A stretch of 28,110 nt of DNA from Kitasatospora phosalacinea. GTDB lineage: Bacteria; Actinomycetota; Actinomycetes; Streptomycetales; Streptomycetaceae. Location of the stretch: NCBI RefSeq assembly GCF_000716545.1, contig NZ_JNWZ01000089.1, positions 1 to 28,110 of the forward strand, in the 5' to 3' direction. Numbering within the stretch: the stretch's first letter is position 1; the number at the start of each line of letters is the position of its first letter. A program made the translations under genes and the position numbers. Positions 1 through 7,434 of this stretch are shown in pieces. The notes beneath the pieces are model-generated. The model worked only from the letters and a program-made list of their open reading frames with translations, had not been told where the DNA came from and made no database searches.

Positions 1-57
1 AACCGGAGCTTCGATGCGTACGTGACGGGTCGACCCCCGCTTCTCACCCCGCTATGA
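1..57 (+). CDS. 3' end of an upstream reading frame (partial, identity unknown)
   Basis: The first frame is open from the window edge and ends in TGA at 55-57, giving only 18 residues (..RSFDAYVTGRPPLLTPL). The stop overlaps the ATG at 54-56 of the next gene in an ATGA arrangement typical of translational coupling. This could be the tail of a separate upstream gene. It could also be the middle of a DUF3644-type gene that has been frameshifted near 50, since the next frame is also open back to the window edge. Too short to identify. Confidence 0.25.
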   Translation, partial: NRSFDAYVTGRPPLLTPL

Positions 58-740
58 CCTGCGGACTCATGCGCTCACTGGGACTTTGCAACAGCCCTGC
101 GGCCGAGGGACAGGAGCAGCTGCGTACCGAGGCGGCGAAGCTCCCGAAGGGCACCCGCGATCTTGTGGCGAAGTTCGAGGCCGGTATCGACCAGGCGGTA
201 CTCGATGATCTCCACTACGACTACCGGGTACGCCTCGTGCCCATGGTCGGCACGAAGACGGACGCTGACCTGGCCATCAACTTCGTTAACCTGGACGCCC
301 TCAGCGAGGACGAGCGCATCACCATGCTGGAGGCGGGGCGCTCCGGCACCGTCATCATCCGGGAGAAGCACGTCGAGGTAGCCAACAAGGACATGCTGCG
401 CGCGTCTCAGGTCGCCGCGCAGGTCGACGAGCAGGTGCCGTACGAGTTCAACCTTCATCGTGAGCACACGCAGATGTGGCAGCGGCTCGCTGTCCGCCCG
501 GTCACCGGGACGCCCGACCCCTACGCCACCGATCCGCGCTACTGCGTATATGACGAGGCGTTCGGCGGCTATGTCTACACGCGCGCTTGGGTGAAACGCA
601 TCGTCAAGGAAGCCGGAACGGTGGAGAAGTACCGCAACTTCTTCGGTCGCGAGCCGCTTATGAAGAAGGTGACTGCCCTCCCCAGCCAGACCGGGCCGAG
701 CAACGCCCCCGAGGCCCAACCTCAGAACCAGACAGTGTAG
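54..740 (+). CDS. DUF3644-like protein, C-terminal part or short form
   Basis: Predicted 228-residue soluble protein with no signal peptide or membrane segment. Residues about 145-200 (..RYCVYDEAFGGYVYTRAWVKRIVKE..) and the middle segment around TKTDADLAIN resemble, from memory, the C-terminal half of DUF3644 proteins. That family is usually over 300 residues, is found in defence islands, and carries a HEPN-like domain at the N terminus. No HEPN-like R-x4-6-H motif is visible here, so the N-terminal part is either outside the window, in another frame, or missing. The ATG at 54 overlaps an upstream TGA (ATGA) but has no good Shine-Dalgarno sequence; ATG 69 is an alternative. Codon use is less G+C-biased than in the core genes further right. 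It converges with the broken ung 3' fragment 72 bp away. The family call is tentative; that it is a real coding frame is likely. Confidence 0.5.
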   Translation: MTCGLMRSLGLCNSPAAEGQEQLRTEAAKLPKGTRDLVAKFEAGIDQAVLDDLHYDYRVRLVPMVGTKTDADLAINFVNLDALSEDERITMLEAGRSGTVIIREKHVEVANKDMLRASQVAAQVDEQVPYEFNLHREHTQMWQRLAVRPVTGTPDPYATDPRYCVYDEAFGGYVYTRAWVKRIVKEAGTVEKYRNFFGREPLMKKVTALPSQTGPSNAPEAQPQNQTV

Positions 741-812
741 AAGGGCGTCACGCCACCACGCAACGTTGGGTCATGCCGAGCACAACCTGCCGCTGGTTGG
801 CACTTCCGTCTT

Positions 813-1257
813 CTACGGCAAGCGCCAGTCCACGGGCTGCGCGCCTTGGCGGGCCAGCAGGTCGTTGGCACGACTGAACGGCCGTGACCCGAAGAAGCCG
901 CAGTCCGCCGACATCGGGCTGGGGTGCGCCGACTCGATCGCGGGCACCTGGCCGAGCAGCGGGCGCAGGTTGCGGGCGTCGCGGCCCCAGAGGATCGCCA
1001 CCAGCGGGCCGCCCCGGGCCACCAGGGCGCGGATCGCCTGCTCGGTAACCTCCTCCCAGCCCTTGCCACGGTGCGCCGCGGGCTTGCCGGGCGCGGTGGT
1101 CAGCGCGCGGTTGAGCACCAGCACACCCTGCCGGGTCCACGGCGTCAGGTCGCCGTTGCTGGGCGGCGGGCAGCCGAGATCCTGGCCCATCTCCCGGTAG
1201 ATGTTGATCAGGCTGCCGGGGATCGGCCGGACCTCGAGGGCGACCGAGAAGCTCAGG
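813..1257 (-). pseudogene. ung: Resident uracil-DNA glycosylase, detached 3' part
   Basis: This is the C-terminal two thirds of a family 1 uracil-DNA glycosylase without its start. Homology begins at LSFSV just inside position 1257 and runs to the TAG at 813. It includes the HPSPMSA motif that carries the catalytic His. The matching N-terminal part lies 6.2 kb away at 7435-7661, also on the minus strand. The coding sequence closely resembles the intact copy at 6562-7239, but residues conserved there (Y in GYPPPS, R in SADRGFF) have become Cys here, which suggests decay after the split. An internal ATG at 1190 is open but would lack the catalytic GQDPY motif. Upstream of 1257 the sequence changes abruptly to unrelated DNA. 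Confidence 0.9.
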
Positions 1258-1315
1258 TCTTTGGGTTGAGTGCACCATCAAGCGCCCGAACAGAACCGTG
1301 AGGGTAAGGCCCCGG

Positions 1316-3232
1316 TCATGGTGCTGAATCTGACCCACTGCCCCCTCCCGCTGCGCCCCCGACTGACCGGATCAAGGCCCTGGCCTCGTCCTGAAGGCGG
1401 CGGGTGATGGGCCGGTCGTCGAAGCCGTGGGTGGCAAGCTCGGCGGCGAGGCTATCGAAGTACCCTGAGGCCGCCAAGACATGGTCTTGGATATCCAGCG
1501 TGTCCCCTTCTTCGAGCCGTTCACGGGCCGTGCTGGCCGCCGTCAGGACGCGCCCGATCTGTGCGTACACCTCGTGCCGGGTGGGTTCCGGTAGGCCTGA
1601 CCGCATCAACTGACGCAGCAATCGGTCACTGGCTCCCACTACTTCGTTCAGCAGTCGAAGGTCACGGTTGACCACCAAGCCGACATCGGCACCAGAGATG
1701 GCGGCCACGAGTCCGCTCTGGCCAACCGCGATGTTCCTCTCACGGTTGGGTAAGTAGGCGGGGAGCCCAACGGAGGCGAGGCTGTTGAGCGCAGGTCGGA
1801 AGCAGGGGTGAACGTGGAACTCGTCCTCGCCCGGTAGCGGTGGTGCGTGGGTACCTCCTGCGTACACGATGTCGTTGCCACGCCGCACTCCTAGGAAGCT
1901 GGCCCCGTACAGCACGTCAATCACCCCTTGCGTGGTCAGACTCTCGGTGTAGGCGGGGAAAGCCCGGTGTAGCGCCTCCCTGTGGGTTTCGAACCGGGCC
2001 GCCAGCGCGGGCCGCATGACCATGTATCCGGTGTTCTCAAACAGTGCGAACAGCGATCGGAGGAAGGGATGGTTGACCAGGTACTCCTTGGCGAGATCCT
2101 GGAGCTTCCAGCGAGAGAACTGCTCGGTCGCTCCCAGTACGTCGTCCTCGGTGATGGTTGGGCCACCTCGCTCTGCGGCCACGCTCTGGCAGGCGTTGAG
2201 GAACTGGATTACGTCCCGCGGTCGTGGCAGGGCGCGGCGAAACAGATACTCGGCAGTCGGCTCTCCCAGCACGGTCCTTGGGAAGAGCCATCCCCACAGC
2301 TGATCGCTGGTCAGGCCGGAACCGAGGGAAGCCTGGGCACGGCTCAGGGCGATGTCCTTGAGGCCGTCGTGCGTCCACGTAATCCGTATCTCGTCGCTGT
2401 GGAACTTGTCGCCGTCGCCGAAGTTCAGGGTGTCGTAAATGTCTGCCCGGATGAACAGGGCCGTCCGTACTGCTCCGCTGTAGTGGCTCGTCACGTGCTT
2501 GGCAGCCAAGAGCAGTCCGGTGACCAACGCATGGCTCTCCGGGTCGATGGTCCACACCTGCTCGAGCTGGTCAACGAGCACGAGTAGGGGCGGATGGCTG
2601 CCCGCGCAGTTCAGGTCCGCAAAGGCGGCAGCCACAGCATCTTCGAGGACTCCCAGTTGATGGCTCGCCTGGGCCCCTTCCGAGGCGCCGTTGACGCCGA
2701 AGGCGGCCTCGACACCGAACGCTTTGAGGGAGAGATTGGCCGATTGAAGGCCTCGCACCCCTCGGCGGAGCCTGTCATACAGACCGGACTCTCCGGACTC
2801 ACCATTCTCGTTCAAGAATGAGCGCAGAGCACGGACCGAGGCGGGGAGACGGCGGCCATGTGCGATGCGAGCGTGGTTGGTCAGGTGACGCGCCGCATGG
2901 ACCGCGAAGACGTACCTCCAGATCAAGGACTTGGCGGTGTCAGCGGTGACGCCCTGGAGCTCGAAGCGCCGGATCTCATCGCCGGCTGCGTCATCCGGAG
3001 TGATCAGGATCGATGCACCTTGGTGACCATCCGGGGTCGCCAGCTGGCGGCAGATGGCACTCTTACCCGAGCCCTTGCGACCGATGATCAAGGACCTTCG
3101 CCCGAGAAGTGCCTCCTTATAGGCATGGCTTGGCCGGAACACGACGCCTCGTAGCAAGCCATCTTTAAGATCGTTCTCGGCATCGTCGCGACCGAAGAAC
3201 AACTGGCTTACCAGTCCGACTTCCTGACCCAC
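1316..3232 (-). CDS. Sll1717-family P-loop ATPase
   Basis: Soluble 638-residue STAND/KAP-like ATPase. It opens with a short FFGRDDAE segment, then Walker A GRKGSGKS (residues 51-58), Walker B PLLVLVDQLEQVW (about 215-227) and an arginine-bearing sensor-like segment FIRADIYD (260-267) followed by ITWTHDGLKDI. This order is typical of the P-loop ATPase Sll1717 family, which recurs in bacterial defence loci. The C-terminal half (about 350-638) is helical with no catalytic motif I recognise and may be a sensor or effector region. The GTG at 3232 was chosen because AGGGGG lies about five bases upstream. It is divergent from the membrane protein/kinase pair across about 0.1 kb. The 3' end lies 60 bp from the left island junction. 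The function in defence is inferred from the family and the setting. Confidence 0.85.
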   Translation of the reverse strand: MGQEVGLVSQLFFGRDDAENDLKDGLLRGVVFRPSHAYKEALLGRRSLIIGRKGSGKSAICRQLATPDGHQGASILITPDDAAGDEIRRFELQGVTADTAKSLIWRYVFAVHAARHLTNHARIAHGRRLPASVRALRSFLNENGESGESGLYDRLRRGVRGLQSANLSLKAFGVEAAFGVNGASEGAQASHQLGVLEDAVAAAFADLNCAGSHPPLLVLVDQLEQVWTIDPESHALVTGLLLAAKHVTSHYSGAVRTALFIRADIYDTLNFGDGDKFHSDEIRITWTHDGLKDIALSRAQASLGSGLTSDQLWGWLFPRTVLGEPTAEYLFRRALPRPRDVIQFLNACQSVAAERGGPTITEDDVLGATEQFSRWKLQDLAKEYLVNHPFLRSLFALFENTGYMVMRPALAARFETHREALHRAFPAYTESLTTQGVIDVLYGASFLGVRRGNDIVYAGGTHAPPLPGEDEFHVHPCFRPALNSLASVGLPAYLPNRERNIAVGQSGLVAAISGADVGLVVNRDLRLLNEVVGASDRLLRQLMRSGLPEPTRHEVYAQIGRVLTAASTARERLEEGDTLDIQDHVLAASGYFDSLAAELATHGFDDRPITRRLQDEARALIRSVGGAAGGGSGSDSAP

Positions 3233-3310
3233 GGGTCCCCCTGGGATTGCTCCACTGACGGCTGTTGCTCAGATTAGGTCCTCTCGATCCTCACTGTCCG
3301 GATAATGGGG
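3233..3310. promoter_or_regulatory. Divergent promoter region of the island
   Basis: This short gap separates the ATPase gene (leftward) from the membrane protein and kinase genes (rightward), so both promoters must sit here or just inside the reading frames. A GATAAT hexamer at 3301-3306 is a good -10 candidate for the rightward genes. I see no convincing -35 at 17 bp. If used, it would start transcription downstream of the ATG at 3305 and so favour the GTG at 3359. Confidence 0.35.
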
Positions 3311-3358
3311 GCTGAGACGACGACACGAAGTTGCGGCGCATGGACATCGGGGGAGATC

Positions 3359-5173
3359 GTGTATGAACCGGACATGCAAGGGGATGGCCTGCGTGACCAG
3401 GTGCAGAGCCTGAGTCAGGAGGTCGAAAGGCTACGCCTCGCCGAGGATCTCCACGGTGACGATCTTGAGGGCGCGATCAGCGATGCGCGAGCGGACATCG
3501 CCCGCTTGGAAGAGAGGCTGGCCGAGCTCTCGGGCGCCGTGCTACAGGCACAGGCAGTGCTTAGCGAAGTCAGTACGACGGCCGGCGCCACCCACGCTGT
3601 CCTCAACTCCTTCGTGGAGCGCTATGGCAGAGATCAGATTGTCGCGAACGCCCAGGCTGAGCTGTCCCGGCTCACGACGGAGTGGACAGCGAGGTTCGCT
3701 CATAGGCGGCAAGTTCGCGCTCTCGCCCGAGGGCTGGTGCACGGACTGACCGAAGACGCCGTAGCCCGAGGTCTCGTGGACAAGGGTACGATCGAGGCGT
3801 ACAGCCAAGAGCAGCTGATCAAGGAACCGTCGTTCTGGCTTGCTCCGGCGGTTGTCGCGGTCGCCGCCGGATACAGTCACGATGCCAACCGTGCGGCCCG
3901 AGCTCGCAGTTATGCCCTCGCCCTTGACCAACCCAAAGCCACGCTCTTCTTTGCCTTAACTTGCTCGCGTCAGAAGCGGCAGAGCGAGGCGGCCCGCTGG
4001 ATGGACCAGTACCTGGCGGGACTCGACCCCTCAGACCTCGGCCAGGAGTTTACGGTCGTCCTCGACGCAGTTGCCGGCGCCGAGCTGGGCTTTGAGGCAT
4101 TCACCTACGCCCGTCAGGCGATGACCCGCTGGGACCGTGAGGCAAACGCTCGGCTCTCCGCACTCTCCCGCGAGGACAGCGCCAGGGCGCACCTGGCCCG
4201 CTGGCATCCCTGGATGCTCGAAAGAGGTGTGGGCGACTCGGGGCGGTTCGACACCTTGAGAGAACTGTGCGGAACTCAGTGGGCGGCAGTGCAACAGGGC
4301 TGGCATGCGGCGATGGTGGTGAAGGGGACTCTCGACTACCTGCGCAGCGAGTACTCCGCAAGTCCACCGACAGCTGAGGGAGGGCACCGCACGGACATCG
4401 CCCTTAATCATCTCATCGGCCAGTTCGATCCCGACGAGAACCAGATGTACGAGCAAATGGAGCAGCTCCGCGCAATCATCCACCACCGAGGGGACACGGA
4501 AGCAGCCACGGAGTTCTCCGACTCGGCGACGAACCACGAAGTCAACTTTCAGAGCATCCTCGAACGAGCCATATTCGAGCCCGAGTCGGTAAACCTCGGA
4601 TACCCGGCACGGCTCCTGAGCATGCACAGCACTTGGTCGAGTCTACGCTCGGCAGTTGCTGCCATCTCCGAGACGTCCGAGGCTGTGTTCCCCGACCGCC
4701 TCACACTTTCGGTGGACAGCTGGACGTGCCAGTTACCGGCCGTTCCGGTCAGCCCTGGGGAGGGACAGCAACTGATCGCTGAACTTCAGGGGCACCTGGA
4801 ATACCGGACCGACGCGGCCGTCAACTCTGTCAGGCCGTTGTGGCCGCGCATCCTCACACTCGCTGTCGCCGCCTTGGCTTTTGGTGGGCTGGCGCTCTTC
4901 CTCGGGGGGCTCGCGGCCGGTCTGGCTGCTGCTGCCGCTGCACTCCTGGTCGGAAGCGCCGCCTGGGGCGTGCTTCGAGTGCCGCTCCACCGACGTCAAC
5001 TGCGCGAAGACGGTGTCCGCCGCCGGGCTGAGAGCACGGCTCAGCTGGCGGGAGCGCTCAGAGAACACTCTCAACTACTCCGGCAGTGGCGTGCCGGCCT
5101 CACTACGGCGACCCACTTGAAAACCTGGTCTCCCGCCACCGCAGACCGGCCCGAACCACGACCCGAGGAGTGA
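3359..5173 (+). CDS. Coiled-coil membrane protein of the kinase module, unknown family
   Basis: About 604 residues. Residues 10-75 are rich in charged and Leu heptads and should form a coiled coil. A long helical, repeat-poor middle domain follows. Residues 497-540 form two closely spaced hydrophobic segments with a Gly-Leu turn, and a basic amphipathic tail ends in a Pro/Glu-rich stretch. I recognise no enzyme motif. The likely topology is a large cytoplasmic N-terminal domain anchored by a C-terminal hairpin. GTG 3359 has GGGGGAG just upstream, though with tight spacing; ATG 3305 in the same frame would add 18 residues but has no Shine-Dalgarno sequence. The stop is two bases before the kinase GTG, so the two are almost certainly one transcript and probably partners: membrane sensor or effector plus kinase. 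Confidence 0.7.
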   Translation: MYEPDMQGDGLRDQVQSLSQEVERLRLAEDLHGDDLEGAISDARADIARLEERLAELSGAVLQAQAVLSEVSTTAGATHAVLNSFVERYGRDQIVANAQAELSRLTTEWTARFAHRRQVRALARGLVHGLTEDAVARGLVDKGTIEAYSQEQLIKEPSFWLAPAVVAVAAGYSHDANRAARARSYALALDQPKATLFFALTCSRQKRQSEAARWMDQYLAGLDPSDLGQEFTVVLDAVAGAELGFEAFTYARQAMTRWDREANARLSALSREDSARAHLARWHPWMLERGVGDSGRFDTLRELCGTQWAAVQQGWHAAMVVKGTLDYLRSEYSASPPTAEGGHRTDIALNHLIGQFDPDENQMYEQMEQLRAIIHHRGDTEAATEFSDSATNHEVNFQSILERAIFEPESVNLGYPARLLSMHSTWSSLRSAVAAISETSEAVFPDRLTLSVDSWTCQLPAVPVSPGEGQQLIAELQGHLEYRTDAAVNSVRPLWPRILTLAVAALAFGGLALFLGGLAAGLAAAAAALLVGSAAWGVLRVPLHRRQLREDGVRRRAESTAQLAGALREHSQLLRQWRAGLTTATHLKTWSPATADRPEPRPEE

Positions 5174-5175
5174 GC

Positions 5176-6324
5176 GTGGACGAGAACCTCATCGCGGGCC
5201 GGTATCGCCTCGAACACAGGCTGGGCAGTGGTGGCATGGGCGATGTCTGGCTCGCTCATGATAGTCAGCTCGACCGCCCTGTTGCGATTAAGTTCCTGGC
5301 CCTCGATCGGCTACGGCGACACCAAGGCGATCGAGAGAACCTGACCCAGCAGATAGTCGGTAAGTTCCTCAGGGAAGCGCGGGCGATGGCCCGGATTAGC
5401 AGTCGCTATGTGGTAACCGTGCACGACCAGGGTGAAGAGAACGACAGGTACCACCTCGTCATGGAACGTGTCGACGGAGGCCCGCTGTCCAAGTATATGG
5501 GCGAGGGAACCGCCCTGACATTGGAGCAGACTGTGCGCTGGGCCGCACAGGTGTGCGAAGGGCTTGCCGACGCACATGAGGTGGAAGTCGTCCACCGTGA
5601 CATCAAGCCAGACAACATCATGATCACCGAGCGCGGTGATGTGAAGCTCGTGGACTTCGGTCTTGCCCGGCTCCTTGATACCACCGAAACCCACAGCGCC
5701 GGCCTCACCTGGATGTACGCCTCACCTGAGCGTTGCAAGGGCCAGCCAGGCGACCATCGAAGCGACTTGTATTCGCTCGGTTGCGTCCTGTACGAGATGC
5801 TGACTGGCCGCCCACCGTTCGGAGATCGCGAATCCGCACCGTACGTCATCGCCGATATGCATGTACACGCTATTCCTTCGGCGCCACAGGACGTTCGTCC
5901 CGGCATCCCGGAAGAGCTGAATGACCTGGCTCTGCACCTTCTTACGAAGGAGCCCAACAGCAGACCCCATGACGCGTCGACCGTTGCTCGACTCATCCAA
6001 CAGGTCAAGTACGTCCCGGCGCCGACCAGCGGTGCGCTCACGTTGACCGGTGCACCCCACGTGAATCCTGACTACGTGGAGCGCATCCGTGAGCTGGAGC
6101 GTCACATCAGGATGCTCCAGATGACGCATGGCTACATGGCCCCCGTGGTTGTTGATGCGCGTATGCAGCTTGCCGAACTCACAGGCGAGTCCGGCGATCG
6201 ACGCGGGGCAGTCGCCCTGTACGAAGACCTCGGCGGAGACTGCCGGGAAGACTTCGGGCCTTTTGACACCCGAGCCCTGGACGCATTCGAGGCCATGGCC
6301 CGCTGGATCGCCACCTCCGGCTAA
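5176..6324 (+). CDS. Soluble Hanks-type Ser/Thr protein kinase with C-terminal helical region
   Basis: 382 residues. Kinase motifs are all present: Gly-rich loop GSGGMGDVW (17-25), VAIK lysine (39), HRDIKPDN (140-147), DFG (160-162), SPER in place of APE, and RSDLYSLG. It should therefore be catalytically active. After about residue 290 there is no transmembrane segment and no PASTA domain, unlike PknB-type cell-wall kinases. Instead a roughly 80-residue helical region with a TPR-like pair ends the protein. GTG 5176 was chosen because GAGGAG ends six bases upstream, it starts exactly at the kinase fold (ENLIAGRYRL), and it follows the previous stop by two bases. An in-frame ATG at 5086 would bury the start in the upstream gene. 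Soluble kinases paired with ATPases occur in several anti-phage systems; that role is inferred. Confidence 0.9.
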   Translation: MDENLIAGRYRLEHRLGSGGMGDVWLAHDSQLDRPVAIKFLALDRLRRHQGDRENLTQQIVGKFLREARAMARISSRYVVTVHDQGEENDRYHLVMERVDGGPLSKYMGEGTALTLEQTVRWAAQVCEGLADAHEVEVVHRDIKPDNIMITERGDVKLVDFGLARLLDTTETHSAGLTWMYASPERCKGQPGDHRSDLYSLGCVLYEMLTGRPPFGDRESAPYVIADMHVHAIPSAPQDVRPGIPEELNDLALHLLTKEPNSRPHDASTVARLIQQVKYVPAPTSGALTLTGAPHVNPDYVERIRELERHIRMLQMTHGYMAPVVVDARMQLAELTGESGDRRGAVALYEDLGGDCREDFGPFDTRALDAFEAMARWIATSG

Positions 6325-6381
6325 TTGAGCACCGCTCTCACAGGGCGATGCCATGGTCTGCTGCACCTGGCTACGCAACGC

Positions 6382-6416
6382 CGAACGCCCCGACTGCGAT
6401 GCAGTCGGGGCGTTCG
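6382..6416 (+). terminator. Strong hairpin after the kinase gene
   Basis: A perfect 16-bp inverted repeat, CGAACGCCCCGACTGC with its complement, around a 3-base loop, 57 bp after the kinase stop. No T tract follows, as is common for actinomycete terminators. Because it is symmetric it may also stop leftward transcription from the replacement ung. Confidence 0.7.
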
Positions 6417-6437
6417 AGCTGCCGAGCTGGGCAGAGG

Positions 6438-6498
6438 CGGAAGATACGAAATTCGAACTCGTGAGGGGTTGCCCCCAACACGCTTTCCAAGAGCGTGG
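6438..6498 (-). pseudogene. tRNA-Ser (GGA) 3' remnant, probable attachment-site scar
   Basis: On the minus strand the sequence reads as the 3' half of a serine tRNA: anticodon loop TTGGAAA (anticodon GGA at 6486-6488), 3' anticodon strand GCGTG, a long variable arm GGGGGCAACCCC, a T arm with GTTCGAAT and acceptor strand ATCTTCC plus G. The 5' anticodon strand CACGC is separated from the loop by two extra bases. No D arm or 5' acceptor strand GGAAGAT is found upstream, so it cannot be a working tRNA. The anticodon-to-3'-end part of a tRNA gene is what tyrosine integrases usually duplicate, so this is probably a relic of an earlier integration. Confidence 0.7.
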
Positions 6499-6561
6499 CG
6501 AAGAGTACCGACACCACGTCAGGTCTCAGCTCGATTCCTCCGGGCACGGGAGCCTGAAGCG

Positions 6562-7239
6562 TTACGGGAGACGCCAGTCCACCGGCTGCGCACCCTGCTT
6601 CGCTAGCAGCTCGTTCGCACGGCTGAACGGGCGGGAGCCGAAGAAGCCGCGATCCGCCGACATCGGGCTCGGGTGCGCTGACTCGATCGTCGGCACCTGG
6701 CCCAGCAGCGGGCGCAGGTTGCGGGCGTCGCGGCCCCACAGGATCGCCACCAGCGGGCCACCACGGGCCACCAGAGCGCGGATCGCCTGCTCGGTGACCT
6801 CCTCCCAGCCCTTGCCCCGGTGCGCCGCCGGCTTGCCCGGCGACGTCGTCAGCGCCCGGTTCAGCAGCAGCACACCCTGCCGGGTCCAGGGGGTGAGGTC
6901 GCCGTTGCTCGGAGGCGGGTAGCCCAGGTCCTGGCCCATCTCCCGGTAGATGTTGACCAGGCTCCCGGGAAGGTTGCGCACCTGCGGATTGACCGCGAAG
7001 CTCAAACCTATCGCCATCCCCGGGGTGGGGTACGGGTCCTGACCAACCAGCAGGACCCGCACCTCATCGAAGGGCTGCTGGAACGCCCGAAGAATGTTCG
7101 CCCCGGCAGGCAGGTACGTCCGCCCCGCGGCAACCTCCGCACGCAGGAAGTCACCCATCGCGGCAACCCGCCCCGCCACCGGCTCCAGGGCCTTCGCCCA
7201 ACCCGGCTCCACCAACTCGCTCAACGGCTTCGCACTCAC
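6562..7239 (-). CDS. ung: Uracil-DNA glycosylase (intact, island-borne copy)
   Basis: Complete 225-residue family 1 uracil-DNA glycosylase, normal length. It removes uracil from DNA as the first step of base-excision repair. GQDPYPTPG carries the catalytic Asp/water-activating loop, LSFAV follows, and [17 protein letters not shown] carries the catalytic His and the Leu/intercalation loop region. The GTG at 7239 is preceded by a G-rich stretch (GGGGGG) about six bases upstream. The stop is TAA at 6562. It is very similar to, but clearly diverged from, the split resident gene on both sides, so it is a related foreign copy rather than a recent duplicate. It should replace the function lost when the resident gene was cut. 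Its GTG overlaps (GTGA) the TGA that ends the read-through frame from the resident ung 5' fragment, so it may be translated from the resident promoter. Confidence 0.95.
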   Translation of the reverse strand: MSAKPLSELVEPGWAKALEPVAGRVAAMGDFLRAEVAAGRTYLPAGANILRAFQQPFDEVRVLLVGQDPYPTPGMAIGLSFAVNPQVRNLPGSLVNIYREMGQDLGYPPPSNGDLTPWTRQGVLLLNRALTTSPGKPAAHRGKGWEEVTEQAIRALVARGGPLVAILWGRDARNLRPLLGQVPTIESAHPSPMSADRGFFGSRPFSRANELLAKQGAQPVDWRLP

Positions 7240-7276
7240 AGCGAACCCCCCACCAGCGCCAGGGCAGCCGCGCCCG

Positions 7277-7390
7277 CTACTCCTCGTCCTCCTGCTCGCC
7301 TATACGATCGAGCAGCTCCCGCAGTACATTCGTGGGCACCACGGGCGCGCACTCGACCCACTGCTCCACCCACTCCGCAACCGTCATCAT
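7277..7390 (-). CDS. Small 37-residue protein upstream of replacement ung
   Basis: Starts ATGATG ([16 protein letters not shown]..) with GGAGGG eight bases upstream and ends in TAG at 7277, 37 bp before the replacement ung. The sequence is acidic with an amphipathic N-terminal helix. It resembles in style the short AEWVE-type ORFs often seen near integrases or replication genes of actinomycete elements, but I cannot assign a family. It lies in a different frame from the read-through tail of the resident ung fragment. The good Shine-Dalgarno sequence is the main support. Confidence 0.45.
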   Translation of the reverse strand: MMTVAEWVEQWVECAPVVPTNVLRELLDRIGEQEDEE

Positions 7391-7434
7391 GAGGGCCCTC
7401 CAGGCGCTCCGAAACCAGTGATCTCGGAACTCCC

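Larger units (their letters stand above)
1258..7434. mobile_element. Genomic island inserted in ung, carrying a replacement ung
   Basis: The two halves of the resident ung end sharply at about 1257 and 7435, in the codons between TPGHA and LSFSV of the conserved [17 protein letters not shown] block. The intervening DNA has visibly lower G+C and less biased third codon positions. It carries an ATPase, a membrane coiled-coil protein, a kinase, a tRNA-Ser remnant, an intact ung and a 37-residue ORF. About six bases of the expected target seem lost or altered at the junction, so the ends are good to only a few bases. I found no integrase, transposase, terminal inverted repeat or clear target duplication. 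It may have been moved by a recombinase acting in trans or by homologous recombination through ung. Confidence 0.8.

Noticed and set aside
5086..5175. Upstream ATG as start of the kinase
   Set aside because: It would place 30 residues inside the preceding gene, has no ribosome site, and the kinase fold starts at GTG 5176 behind GAGGAG.
1258..7434. Classical transposon or prophage origin of the island
   Set aside because: No transposase, integrase, phage structural gene, terminal inverted repeat or target-site duplication could be seen on either strand.
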